Below are positions 18,129 to 24,363 of a stretch of DNA of 25,054 nucleotides, in pieces. Every line of letters begins with the position of its first letter. The first letter of the stretch is position 1. The stretch comes from a virus. Where the stretch lies: positions 1 to 25,054 of the IMG/VR virus record IMGVR_UViG_3300045303_000023; one strand, written 5' to 3'. Both the position numbers and the translations under genes were made by a program. The notes beneath the pieces were generated by a model. The model worked only from the letters and a program-made list of their open reading frames with translations, made no database searches and was not told the DNA's origin.

Positions 18129-18189
18129 CAAAAGAAAAGAACCCGCACGGAGGTTGTGGCGCTTTGTGTGGGAGTGTTTGGGCTTCCAT
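18013..18189 (-). CDS. Possible leader ORF with strong ribosome binding site (doubtful)
   Basis: On the minus strand GGAGG lies eight bases before an ATG at 18189 and opens 58 codons (MEAQTLPHKAPQPPCGFFSF...). The last two thirds overlap the membrane-protein gene in another frame and become His/Arg-rich, as expected of a shadow frame. The start region, however, lies outside that gene and has a better ribosome binding site than the gene itself. It may be a leader peptide controlling the downstream gene, or chance. The ribosome binding site is inside the arm of the inverted repeat described separately. Confidence 0.25.
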   Translation of the reverse strand: MEAQTLPHKAPQPPCGFFSFDGGSHAHTILGHHNYHRHFYHDYRWRLARRRIRLRSGR

Positions 18190-18209
18190 ACTTAGCTCCT
18201 CCGTGCGGG
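18142..18209 (-). promoter_or_regulatory. 12-bp inverted repeat: attenuator or terminator in the envelope cassette
   Basis: CCCGCACGGAGG (18142-18153) and CCTCCGTGCGGG (18198-18209) are perfect inverted copies 44 bases apart. On the minus strand the hairpin is followed by TTCTTTTCTTTT, an imperfect T tract, directly before the ATG at 18128. The 5' arm on that strand contains the GGAGG of the leader ORF. Termination, sequestration of the ribosome binding site, or both are possible. The loop is long for a standard intrinsic terminator. Confidence 0.55.
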
Positions 18210-18235
18210 CCACAGCGGGTTACATCTCCCCGCTA

Positions 18236-18331
18236 TCAGAAGCCTCCTCCAGCGATGAGCCAAATCATGATGGCGAACGCAACAAAAATAATTGCGCCAT
18301 CACGTAGCTCGACTGAAGTTGGCTTACGCAC
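18236..18331 (-). CDS. Small membrane peptide (31 aa)
   Basis: A GTG at 18331 inside the end of the upstream gene opens a 31-codon frame: MRKPTSVELRDG followed by AIIFVAFAIMIWLIAGGGF and TGA at 18238-18236. The charged start plus one hydrophobic helix and Gly-rich end is characteristic of single-span peptides. No good ribosome binding site is visible, so expression would depend on coupling to the upstream gene. It fills the otherwise empty stretch between 18209 and 18324. A 6-bp hairpin (AGCGGG/CCCGCT, 18214-18234) follows its stop. Confidence 0.35.
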   Translation of the reverse strand: MRKPTSVELRDGAIIFVAFAIMIWLIAGGGF

Positions 18332-18911
18332 GCGCCATGTCCCAAGCAGATTTCTGCTTGCGACGACGACGCATCATCAACGCAGCTCCACCGAGTGCGC
18401 TGCCGAATAGCCACACCGCTCCGGGGAGCGGTGTTTCAGCACTTGTACTTAGGTTGCCGCCATAGCCAGCATCGACGCCAGCGTTGCCGGTGATGAGCAA
18501 GTAATAGCTCCCACCGCTTAGTACCGCTGAACCGCCAAACACTTGGCAGTTCGGGATACCAACGCATGCCGATGCTAGCTCCGGACCTAGCACCACAAAG
18601 TCGTCACCACCACCGGGCACGCCATTGGGTCCGTCATTCACTACCGATCCTTGAAAGTTGGTAATGAATTGCGGATTGCCTGACGCAAACGTATTGGTGG
18701 CAAACGCAATGGTCAGGACCTGCGCACCGACTAGATCGAAAGTGTAGATGTCAGCGAACAAACCTGAACCTCCTCCTCCAGTACCGGGATTGGTATTGGA
18801 GAAGGCACCGGCACCAGATGTGGGGTTGGTCCCCAGACTGGATACGGTGTCTGCCATCGCACCCGCCGACATGGCGAGCACGGTGGCAGCAGCAAGAAGA
18901 AGTTTCTTCAT
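18324..18911 (-). CDS. Secreted protein with VPLPA/PEP-CTERM-type sorting signal (A)
   Basis: The ATG at 18911, with GGAG six bases upstream, gives 195 residues. Residues 1-20 (MKKLLLAAATVLAMSAGAMA) are a signal peptide. The mature part is Gly/Asn/Thr-rich beta structure with one Cys pair (SACVGIPNC). The C-terminus at 160-185 is a three-part sorting signal: TPLPG, a hydrophobic helix (AVWLFGSALGGAALMM), then RRRRK, and a ten-residue tail. This matches the VPLPA variant of PEP-CTERM signals, which host exosortases process to release or anchor proteins, usually together with exopolysaccharide. A phage copy would depend on the host exosortase. Neighbour B carries the same signal. The function of the mature part is unknown. 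Confidence 0.75.
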   Translation of the reverse strand: MKKLLLAAATVLAMSAGAMADTVSSLGTNPTSGAGAFSNTNPGTGGGGSGLFADIYTFDLVGAQVLTIAFATNTFASGNPQFITNFQGSVVNDGPNGVPGGGDDFVVLGPELASACVGIPNCQVFGGSAVLSGGSYYLLITGNAGVDAGYGGNLSTSAETPLPGAVWLFGSALGGAALMMRRRRKQKSAWDMARA

Positions 18912-18937
18912 AGGCACTCCTTGCAAGATTGCCTCAA

Positions 18938-19603
18938 TTAAGCCGCAGCGATTGCTGCAGCTTTCTTACGGCGACGACGGGCCAAGAGAGATAGCCCACC
19001 GATGCCGCTTCCAAAGAGCCAGACAGCTCCCGGAATTGGTGTCTCACCCGGAGGGTTGCTGAACGGTGTTCCGTTCGGTCCGAGTGGGATAGTCTCCGAA
19101 ACAAGACTGAAGTTGTTCTGATTACCGGCCCAGTCGATCTTGAATGCGGGATCCCATGCTAGGAAATTTCCCGAAGCCAAGTTCAACGTGAAGTCGATGT
19201 CGATCACTGTGCCGGAAGCGAGTGCTGGTGTACTTGCGGCACCAGTGTTTCCGAAACAGAAGAACCCGCCACCATTGCTACAGCCGTTAGAGTTCAATCC
19301 AGTACTTTGAAAGGTAGCACCAACAAGCGTGGTGCTTCCTGACGAAATAGTAGGAAGGTTCGGAGTGCTGAAAGCAAAGGCATTGATGCCGCTGCGGCCA
19401 AGTCTTGTATCGGTGCCGACAACATTGATGCCGGTGATTTCGACTTGGAAGGTCGCAGAGGTTGAGTTGAGGGCACCACCGATGATTGAGAAATTATAGG
19501 TGAGCCCTTCGGTAGCAAGGTCAGGTCCAAGCGTCGCAGCTTGTGCCGTCCCCACTCCCACTGACAGCGAGATTGCTGCCAGCATTCCAACAAGCTTCTT
19601 CAT
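18938..19603 (-). CDS. Secreted protein with VPLPA/PEP-CTERM-type sorting signal (B)
   Basis: The ATG at 19603, preceded by AAGGAAAC, gives 221 residues. Residues 1-22 (MKKLVGMLAAISLSVGVGTA plus QA) are a signal peptide. The mature region is beta-rich (YNFSIIGGALNSTSATFQVE, VIDIDFTLNLASGNFLAW) with a Cys pair in a Gly-rich loop (GCSNGGGFFCFG). The C-terminus has TPIPG at about 188-192, AVWLFGSGIGGLSLLA, RRRRKK, then an Ala-rich tail. Apart from the sorting signal and signal peptide there is little similarity to protein A, so the two look like different cargo for the same pathway. A three-hairpin leader precedes it and protein A follows 26 bases downstream. Confidence 0.75.
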   Translation of the reverse strand: MKKLVGMLAAISLSVGVGTAQAATLGPDLATEGLTYNFSIIGGALNSTSATFQVEITGINVVGTDTRLGRSGINAFAFSTPNLPTISSGSTTLVGATFQSTGLNSNGCSNGGGFFCFGNTGAASTPALASGTVIDIDFTLNLASGNFLAWDPAFKIDWAGNQNNFSLVSETIPLGPNGTPFSNPPGETPIPGAVWLFGSGIGGLSLLARRRRKKAAAIAAA

Positions 19604-19621
19604 TTCAGTTTCCTTGTGTGT

Positions 19622-19687
19622 TTGGATCGCCACAGATCCAAGGTGCCTAGCTAGTGCACCGGGAGACGGCTGCTCTGACTAGCCGTC
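19622..19687 (-). promoter_or_regulatory. Three consecutive hairpins in the leader of the CTERM pair
   Basis: Three perfect stems are packed in 66 bases: TTGGATC/GATCCAA (19622-19628 and 19635-19641), GGTGC/GCACC (19642-19646 and 19656-19660) and GACGGCT/AGCCGTC (19665-19671 and 19681-19687). The sequence lies between the stop of the ParB-like gene (19693) and the start of CTERM protein B (19603), with the innermost hairpin 18 bases upstream of that ATG. No T tract follows on the minus strand. It may be an mRNA-stabilising or processing leader; no known riboswitch was recognised. Confidence 0.55.
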
Positions 19688-19692
19688 CTGCG

Positions 19693-20226
19693 CTACACTG
19701 TTGATGACCGGCCTTCGCAGTAGAGAGTATAAGGCCGGATGTCATCGAAGGCGATGGCCGCGTATCGAAAGAAACGCAGCCCATGGCGCCATCGGGCGAT
19801 AAGCCGGTGGTTGCCGTCGATGAGAAGGCTGTTCCCATCGGCCCACAGTACCATGAGGCCGGGACGATTGAGGGACCGCACGAGTGGTATGCGCTCCTCC
19901 TCTACGCCACCATGCCGGAGGATTAGGCTTTGCCATTTCTCCGTGATGGTGGCGCGGAACATTTTGAAGGCAATCTCATTCGCAACAATCGCGTCCTTGA
20001 TTGCTCTTACATTGAAGCGATAGGTCACATTGCGAGAGTCATAGTAGAAATCAAAAGTTTCAGATGTGATGAAAGTCTTTCTGAGATACAGACCTTCTGA
20101 AAGTTTCTCCTCTGATATGATCTCCCGTCCCTCGATTGCGGCCAAGGCACGAAATGATTCAAGGTCCTTGCGTCGCAACCGGTCAGGCTGGGTGGGTGCG
20201 ATGTCTTCATAGTCGCTATCCGGCAT
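19693..20226 (-). CDS. ParB/sulfiredoxin-fold-like protein
   Basis: The 177-residue product has SLLIDGNHRLIARWRHGLRF at about 133-152. The Asp-Gly-Asn-His-Arg core followed by Ala-Arg and a Gly resembles the nucleotide-binding loop of ParB/Srx-type domains (Asp-Gly-x-His-Arg). The preceding region is helical and charged, with RNVTYRFNVRAIKDAI. Phage ParB-like proteins can be nucleases, kinases or regulators; none of these can be chosen here. No DNA-binding HTH is visible, so plasmid-type partition is unlikely. The start overlaps the coiled-coil gene by 11 bases. Confidence 0.5.
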   Translation of the reverse strand: MPDSDYEDIAPTQPDRLRRKDLESFRALAAIEGREIISEEKLSEGLYLRKTFITSETFDFYYDSRNVTYRFNVRAIKDAIVANEIAFKMFRATITEKWQSLILRHGGVEEERIPLVRSLNRPGLMVLWADGNSLLIDGNHRLIARWRHGLRFFRYAAIAFDDIRPYTLYCEGRSSTV

Positions 20227-20575
20227 TTGGCTTTACAACCTCCCGCATAAGAGGCGCGTGCTCGATGCCGAAGGTCCGCAGCAATCCTAGCATCGAGGTG
20301 TACAGCGTTTGATAGACGGCCAAGTTGGCCACCGCATCGTCCCGCTCATGCTGATAGGACGCAACACGGCTAACCGTCGCGGCATTGTCTGCCCGCAGCC
20401 CTTCAATTTCAATCTTGGCGACGGTCAGCATTTGTTCTTGCTTATTCACAACACGCTGCAATTCGTCCCGCTCGCTACACACGCGCTGATAACTGGCGAC
20501 GTGATGCTGGACCGCTGATGCCACGGCGATCTCCTCCGGAGACTGTCCGCCATTATTCGCTAGTTGTTTCGCCAT
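20216..20575 (-). CDS. Coiled-coil hypothetical protein (119 aa)
   Basis: The ATG at 20575 has GGAG seven bases upstream inside the end of the previous gene. Residues 25-85 form a long heptad-like helix (ERDELQRVVNKQEQMLTV, KIEIEGLRADNAATVSRV), and the C-terminus is a short hydrophobic helix (LYTSMLGLLRTFGIEHAP). There is no signal peptide and no catalytic motif. The protein would dimerise or act as a scaffold. It overlaps both neighbours, placing it in the same operon as the helicase and regulators. Confidence 0.6.
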   Translation of the reverse strand: MAKQLANNGGQSPEEIAVASAVQHHVASYQRVCSERDELQRVVNKQEQMLTVAKIEIEGLRADNAATVSRVASYQHERDDAVANLAVYQTLYTSMLGLLRTFGIEHAPLMREVVKPNAG

Positions 20576-20846
20576 CTTTATTCTCCATCCTGTTGCTGTG
20601 ATATTGTTGTAACCGCTTTAGGAGTTTGTCGTCATCCTTGATGCGGTATGGGGACTCATCACAAGTCTCCTTGTGTACGCTACGCCTACCAAGAGCCAGT
20701 GTTACACCCAGCTCCTCTGCCCGTCTGAACAAAGTCTCCCGGCTAGTTCTCAATCTTATTTCCATCGTGTTGATTGAGATTTGCAATTCACCCTTTGATT
20801 GCTGGACGATCATCTCATCTTCTTCACGCGTGAAATGTCTTTTCAT
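20553..20846 (-). CDS. GcrA/Myb-type helix-turn-helix protein
   Basis: The ATG at 20846 overlaps the preceding TGA (ATGA) and gives 97 residues. FTREEDEMIVQQSKGELQIS, then TMEIRLRTSRETLFRRAEEL and GV, follow the Phe/Trp-x-x-Glu-Asp ... Arg-x-x-x-Leu-Gly pattern of GcrA N-terminal and Myb/SANT-like DNA-binding motifs. The GcrA C-terminal zinc-like region is absent. The rest is charged and probably flexible. It sits immediately downstream of the GcrA-like gene, so the two may have arisen by partial duplication or may compete for the same sites. Confidence 0.5.
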   Translation of the reverse strand: MKRHFTREEDEMIVQQSKGELQISINTMEIRLRTSRETLFRRAEELGVTLALGRRSVHKETCDESPYRIKDDDKLLKRLQQYHSNRMENKDGETTSE

Positions 20847-21253
20847 CAAGGTCCAGTCCTCGCTCGCTTGTAGTGGTATTCACAATAGGATGAATTCTCC
20901 ATGTGCGGCTTTCCACAGAACCAATAATCGCGGTCACCGAAAGGCCAGCGGCAATGGTGTGGCTCTAGATCGAAGAAGCTAATGCCATCCTCTCTCGCAA
21001 TATGAATTGGAGGATCGTATTTGCTCCCGACTAAAGGCGCAACCACAACCAACTGTGGTTGTGGTTTAATCTTTGGTGGGGTTGGCTTCAGCTCTACCTT
21101 CCGCCTTGGACCTTTGTACAGACCTAGCCGGTGCAGCTTTCCTATCACTGAATTCTTTTTACGTTTTAATTTCTTGATGATGTATGATAGTCTCTCACCG
21201 CTCTTGTAAAGCTGCTTCAGCATGGCAATCTCCTTATCGCTCCACTCGCTCAT
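20846..21253 (-). CDS. gcrA: GcrA-family transcriptional regulator
   Basis: The ATG at 21253 overlaps the helicase stop as ATGA and gives 135 residues starting MSEWSDKEIAMLKQLYKSGE, the GcrA-like start (Trp-Thr/Ser-Asp-Glu...Leu). NSVIGKLHRLGL at about 35-46 is the GcrA recognition helix region. The C-terminus has CRWPFGDRDYWFCGKP and SYCEYHYKRAR, the conserved Cys-x-Trp-Pro-x-Gly-Asp...Phe-Cys-Gly...Tyr-Cys-x-x-His segment. In Caulobacter GcrA binds sigma-70 and activates promoters methylated by CcrM at GANTC. A phage copy could redirect host transcription. A Pro/Lys-rich linker joins the domains. GGAGG lies 11 bases upstream. Confidence 0.85.
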   Translation of the reverse strand: MSEWSDKEIAMLKQLYKSGERLSYIIKKLKRKKNSVIGKLHRLGLYKGPRRKVELKPTPPKIKPQPQLVVVAPLVGSKYDPPIHIAREDGISFFDLEPHHCRWPFGDRDYWFCGKPHMENSSYCEYHYKRARTGP

Positions 21254-22668
21254 ATGATCCATTCCCTCCAAGTATCTCCATTGATGACGCCAGCCATATT
21301 GATCTTGTTGCGGAGAGCTTCCAAGAATTTCATCTCCACAGTATTGGGGACGATGAGATCAACGTAGTCAACTGGACGCTTCTTATCGACGCCTTGAACA
21401 CGCTGCTCAGATTGATCACGATGCTCTAGATTATTCTTGGAGGAGTAGTACACCACTAGGTCCGCCATGTCCCATGTGCGGCCTCGCCCACCCGCGTCCG
21501 GAGTTGCGACGATGTAGGGTGTATCATCCCGCGTCTTGAAGTTTCTTTCTTCCTGCTCCCGCGTATTCAGATTGCCACCCCAGAAGCGAGAGACTTTGCA
21601 CTCAAAATGTTTTGCGAGAGCTTCGGAGACTTTCCGAATGTCTGTGTCGTAGCTGCACCAGATCACAGCCTTGCCTTGGTACTCCTCTAGCAAGTCGATT
21701 AGCTCCTCAGTCCTGTGCTCTTTGATCTCATGCTCAGCTCCCATCTCATCCTTCACGTGACCGCAAAGGATTTGATGGAGACGTAACATCTGCGATATGA
21801 CGATGGTCGCGGTGACATGTTGACCATTCGCCAGCTGCGTGGTCGCAAACTCCTTCACCTCCTTGTAAGCCTTCTCCTGCTCTGCGGAGAGCCTCACATC
21901 ACGGATCGAATAGGTGGAAGGAATGTTGGGCCGGAACGGGACGCGGAAGGAGTGCGGTTCAATCAGCGCATGTAGCTCCTCCACATCGCGGTATCCGGTC
22001 ACAATCATAACGCGCCTTCCGCCAAAGAACTCATTGCGCATAATCGCGTAACGTGCACGGAAGGCATAGTAGGACCGGAAGCCCAAGATGTTTGGATCGA
22101 GGAATTCAAATTGGGAGAATAGGTCCAACGGTGAGCGAGGCGTCGCAAGCCCACTCAGTATTCTCCGGAAGGAGGAGAGCGGCTTTAGCCATTCATTGAT
22201 GAACTTGGTCCGCTTCGCTTGCGGGTTCTTAATGACCGTTGATTCATCGACGATGATCATTGCCTTGTTAGTCTTTACAAACTCAATCGCAATCTTTCGT
22301 GCGTCTCCCGGACGCGAGAGAGCTTCCACATTCATAAGGAGAACACGCGGACGTTTAGAAGCAGCCATGAAGCCTATGGCTGCTTTAACCTTCCCGGCTT
22401 GCCAGACGTGGATGAGAAGCCTCGATTGTAAGTCGAGGCTCACATGCTCGCGGATCGCCTCCACCCACGTTTTGTAAACGCCAGCGGGTGCGATCACGAG
22501 AAGGTCTGAAACTGTTCCTTCCTGTTCCAATGAACCAAAGTCGTCAAGCGCGACTTTTGTTTTGCCAGTCCGCATTGCCATGAGAAGAGCGAAAGCCTCC
22601 CGGCCTTTCATCAGCCGGTTGGCTTTCGTTTGATAGTCACGCGGCGGCATCAGCGTTTGATATTTCAT
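21250..22668 (-). CDS. SNF2/DEAD-type superfamily 2 helicase
   Basis: The ATG at 22668 has GGAGG four bases upstream and overlaps the previous stop (ATGA), giving 472 residues. The motifs are in order: Gln-like motif PPRDYQTKA (8-16), Walker A AMRTGKT (31-37), motif Ia LLVIAPAGVYKTW, Walker B IIVDEST (138-144, with DEST in place of DEAH), motif III LSGLATPRSP, and the C-terminal RecA domain with AVIWCSYDTDIRKV, TPDAGGRGRTWDMADLVVYY and motif VI EQRVQGVDKKRPVDY near 421. This fits phage SNF2-like replication or recombination helicases. Length is normal and all motifs are present. Confidence 0.9.
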   Translation of the reverse strand: MKYQTLMPPRDYQTKANRLMKGREAFALLMAMRTGKTKVALDDFGSLEQEGTVSDLLVIAPAGVYKTWVEAIREHVSLDLQSRLLIHVWQAGKVKAAIGFMAASKRPRVLLMNVEALSRPGDARKIAIEFVKTNKAMIIVDESTVIKNPQAKRTKFINEWLKPLSSFRRILSGLATPRSPLDLFSQFEFLDPNILGFRSYYAFRARYAIMRNEFFGGRRVMIVTGYRDVEELHALIEPHSFRVPFRPNIPSTYSIRDVRLSAEQEKAYKEVKEFATTQLANGQHVTATIVISQMLRLHQILCGHVKDEMGAEHEIKEHRTEELIDLLEEYQGKAVIWCSYDTDIRKVSEALAKHFECKVSRFWGGNLNTREQEERNFKTRDDTPYIVATPDAGGRGRTWDMADLVVYYSSKNNLEHRDQSEQRVQGVDKKRPVDYVDLIVPNTVEMKFLEALRNKINMAGVINGDTWREWII

Positions 22669-22952
22669 TTTGCCTCCAGCCATACGCTGATAGGGTGTGG
22701 GCCGCTCCTCTCCTCTCTACGGATACGGAACGGCTCACGGTTCACACGCGCCTTGTACATGAGGCTATTCAGAGCGCCAACAATACGGACGCGGCCATGT
22801 CTTGCCTTCCCATGGATACGAGACGCAAGGTCACTGGTGGTGACCTTGCTCCCGTTCTTTGGAAGATGACTAAACAAGAGCATTTCCGCTCTTGAATAGT
22901 ACAGCTTGCTTTCATTTAGGGCAAAGGGCAAATGTAATTTCCTTCTGCGCAT
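22665..22952 (-). CDS. Small winged-helix-like protein
   Basis: The frame has an ATG at 22952 preceded by AGAG, which gives 95 residues but overlaps the upstream gene by 41 bases; an internal ATG (MLLFSHLPKNG) is an alternative. The segment LYYSRAEMLLFSHLPKNGSK, TSDLASRIHG, RVRIVGALNSLMYKARVNRE and FRIRREERSGPHPISVW has the helix-helix-helix-hairpin rhythm of a winged helix, similar in layout to the wing end of the two paralogous proteins at 22912 and 24448. It is coupled to the helicase start by ATGA. A DNA-binding regulatory or replication accessory role is inferred. Confidence 0.55.
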   Translation of the reverse strand: MRRRKLHLPFALNESKLYYSRAEMLLFSHLPKNGSKVTTSDLASRIHGKARHGRVRIVGALNSLMYKARVNREPFRIRREERSGPHPISVWLEAK

Positions 22953-23352
22953 TTTTCTCTTTCACGATCTTGTAAGGAAGCTTGCCCTTGGTGATCATGA
23001 CATTGAGTCCCTTCATGACCATCTGGACAGCGCCCTTGTTGTCTTCCGATGCGGACCCATAGACCGATTTCAAAAGGTCACGCTTCGTCATCGGCTTCTT
23101 GTAGCTCCCGTAGAGAGCTTCAAGCAGCTTCTCACGATTGGTCCCGTTGCGGACGTTGAACTCAACGCCGATCTTGGACCGCTTGTCTTCCTTCGGAGCT
23201 TTCTTGGAACCTGAAGGAGCCTTCAACGACGCAATCCGTTTGAGTGCGGCTTTACGAGTAGCAAACCGCTTCACCGGTTTGGCGCCATTTGCTGAGGCAC
23301 GACGATTGAACTCAGCAACCAGTTGACTTCCATTCATCTCAGATACTTTCAT
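22912..23352 (-). CDS. Winged-helix-like DNA-binding protein (paralogue 1)
   Basis: The 146-residue protein has an N-terminal helical motif (MNGSQLVAEFNRRASANG, KPVKRFATRKAALKRIASL) followed by a Lys/Ser/Pro-rich linker. From about residue 73 it has a compact domain: GTNREKLLEALYGSYKKPMT, KRDLLKSVYG, VQMVMKGLNVMITKGKLPYK and IVKEKNAQKEITFALCPK. The domain reappears in the right-edge gene. The layout suggests a winged helix with a basic wing. AGAGAGG stands just upstream of the ATG. The N-terminal FATRKAA-type motif is common in phage proteins of unknown role. DNA binding is inferred from fold and charge. Confidence 0.6.
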   Translation of the reverse strand: MKVSEMNGSQLVAEFNRRASANGAKPVKRFATRKAALKRIASLKAPSGSKKAPKEDKRSKIGVEFNVRNGTNREKLLEALYGSYKKPMTKRDLLKSVYGSASEDNKGAVQMVMKGLNVMITKGKLPYKIVKEKNAQKEITFALCPK

Positions 23353-23379
23353 AACATCCTCTCTTGTTGTTTCAGTTGG

Positions 23380-23562
23380 TTAAGATATTGCAGCCCATTT
23401 CACTTTCTCAGGCGTCTCGAATTTTATCCACTTGCCATGCCACTCCTTTATGGAACGGGCATCGCAAGCCTTATCGAATGCCGCCTGATAGTCATCACCC
23501 GCATAGAGTTTGTGGATGACGTCTCCTTCCATCGCATCGGTTATTGATACGATGTATTTCAT
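23380..23562 (-). CDS. Small conserved-looking hypothetical protein (60 aa)
   Basis: The ATG at 23562 is coupled to the previous stop by ATGA and has GAAGG four bases upstream, so it is preferred to the longer upstream frame. The product (MKYIVSITDAMEGDVIHKLY, then AGDDYQAAFDKACDARSIKE) has a beta-strand start followed by an amphipathic helix and a C-terminal Trp/Lys-rich strand (WHGKWIKFETPEKVKW). It is compact and soluble, with no known motif, and sits 27 bases upstream of the winged-helix gene. Confidence 0.5.
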   Translation of the reverse strand: MKYIVSITDAMEGDVIHKLYAGDDYQAAFDKACDARSIKEWHGKWIKFETPEKVKWAAIS

Positions 23563-23855
23563 GCAACCTTCGCAAAGCGCGGGAGGAAGCAATCCATCAT
23601 TTGGAGGCTCTCACGATTGAGATGCTTCCGGATACCGAATACATCGTGGGCAAAATTAGAAGGATCAGCCACGAGCATCCGGTACAAGTCGAGCGGACAC
23701 GCGACAAGATGGCAAGCCGCGATGTCCATAACAATCTCTTGCTTCTTGATACGGACGTTCGCATCATTGGCGATGTCGAGCGCACGCGTTGCGATCTCAT
23801 CGATGATGTCCAGCTCCTCTCGCTTGAGCCGGTTGAATGGTATTTGCGTTCTCAC
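23559..23855 (-). CDS. DUF6874-like phage protein
   Basis: The 98-residue product reads REELDIIDEIATRALDIAND, then KQEIVMDIAACHLVACPLDL and SNFAHDVFGIRKHLNRE, ending DCFLPRFAKVA. This pattern (Met-Asp-Ile-x-Ala-x-His-x-x-x-x-Pro-Leu-Asp-Leu ... Phe-x-His-Asp-Val-Phe-Gly-Ile) recurs in a family of short phage proteins that I recall as DUF6874; the family number is from memory. The His/Asp/Cys residues look like possible metal ligands but no activity is known. Both ends overlap neighbours as ATGA. Confidence 0.6.
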   Translation of the reverse strand: MRTQIPFNRLKREELDIIDEIATRALDIANDANVRIKKQEIVMDIAACHLVACPLDLYRMLVADPSNFAHDVFGIRKHLNRESLQMMDCFLPRFAKVA

Positions 23856-24127
23856 TTTACTCTCCCTTCAATCGACGGCTTCAGATACGCGCACCACTCT
23901 GCGACTGCTGCGCCTCGGATATCACTTTGAACCTCTTTCATCTTCGCAGAAATTTCTACGGGATTAGCCCACGCATACTCTCTCGCAATGCGCAGGTATT
24001 TTTCCGGGACGCCATCGCCACAGTTTGTATCGTACATAAGGACAATGGCATACGCCTTCTCGATGTCGGTGGCCTTGGCCGGCAGGACGCTCGCTGCGAG
24101 AGCCAAGGCGATAAGGAGACGCTTCAT
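23852..24127 (-). CDS. Secreted small protein (91 aa)
   Basis: A signal peptide (MKRLLIALALAASVLPAKAT, cleavage near PAKA) precedes a 72-residue soluble domain that is mostly helical (DIEKAYAIVLMYDTNCGD, EKYLRIAREYAWANPVEISA) with two Cys residues (TNCGD, EWCAYL), suggesting a periplasmic disulfide. No family is recognised. It is coupled by ATGA to the neighbours on both sides, so a periplasmic protein is co-translated with cytoplasmic DNA-binding proteins. Confidence 0.65.
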   Translation of the reverse strand: MKRLLIALALAASVLPAKATDIEKAYAIVLMYDTNCGDGVPEKYLRIAREYAWANPVEISAKMKEVQSDIRGAAVAEWCAYLKPSIEGRVK

Positions 24128-24363
24128 CGTGACACCGTCCCGGTCCTGCGACCTGCGGCATCATAAATGACCGTCGTGCCTCCGCTCAGAGGCTGGGTTC
24201 TACCAACTACAGCACCGCTGGTGCCGTAGTAAGTTGTCTGGCCGCTGCTACTCGTGGTCGATTGTCCGACCACGTTCCCATTTGGTCCGTAGTACGTTCT
24301 GTTCTGATATTGTGCCATCGCTGTCGTGGTGGACAACAACAATAGTAAGATTGTAAGTTTCAT
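24124..24363 (-). CDS. Secreted repeat protein with YYG-x-x-G-x-VVG repeats
   Basis: Two ATGs are possible; the second (24363) has GAGG at six-base spacing and is chosen, giving 79 residues. A signal peptide (MKLTILLLLLSTTTAMA) is followed by tandem repeats of about 22 residues: TYYGPNGNVVGQSTTSS, TYYGTSGAVVGRTQPLSGG and a degenerate VIYDAAGRRTGTV. The Tyr/Gly-turn repeats look like short beta hairpins, distantly like YD repeats. It probably faces the periplasm or outside. It overlaps the upstream membrane-protein gene by 116 bases. Confidence 0.6.
   Translation of the reverse strand: MKLTILLLLLSTTTAMAQYQNRTYYGPNGNVVGQSTTSSSGQTTYYGTSGAVVGRTQPLSGGTTVIYDAAGRRTGTVSR

Noticed and set aside
21021-22477. 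Plus-strand ORFs (21021-21209, 22088-22477, 21184-21429) inside the GcrA and helicase genes
   Set aside because: Antisense to genes with complete motif sets; no ribosome binding sites.
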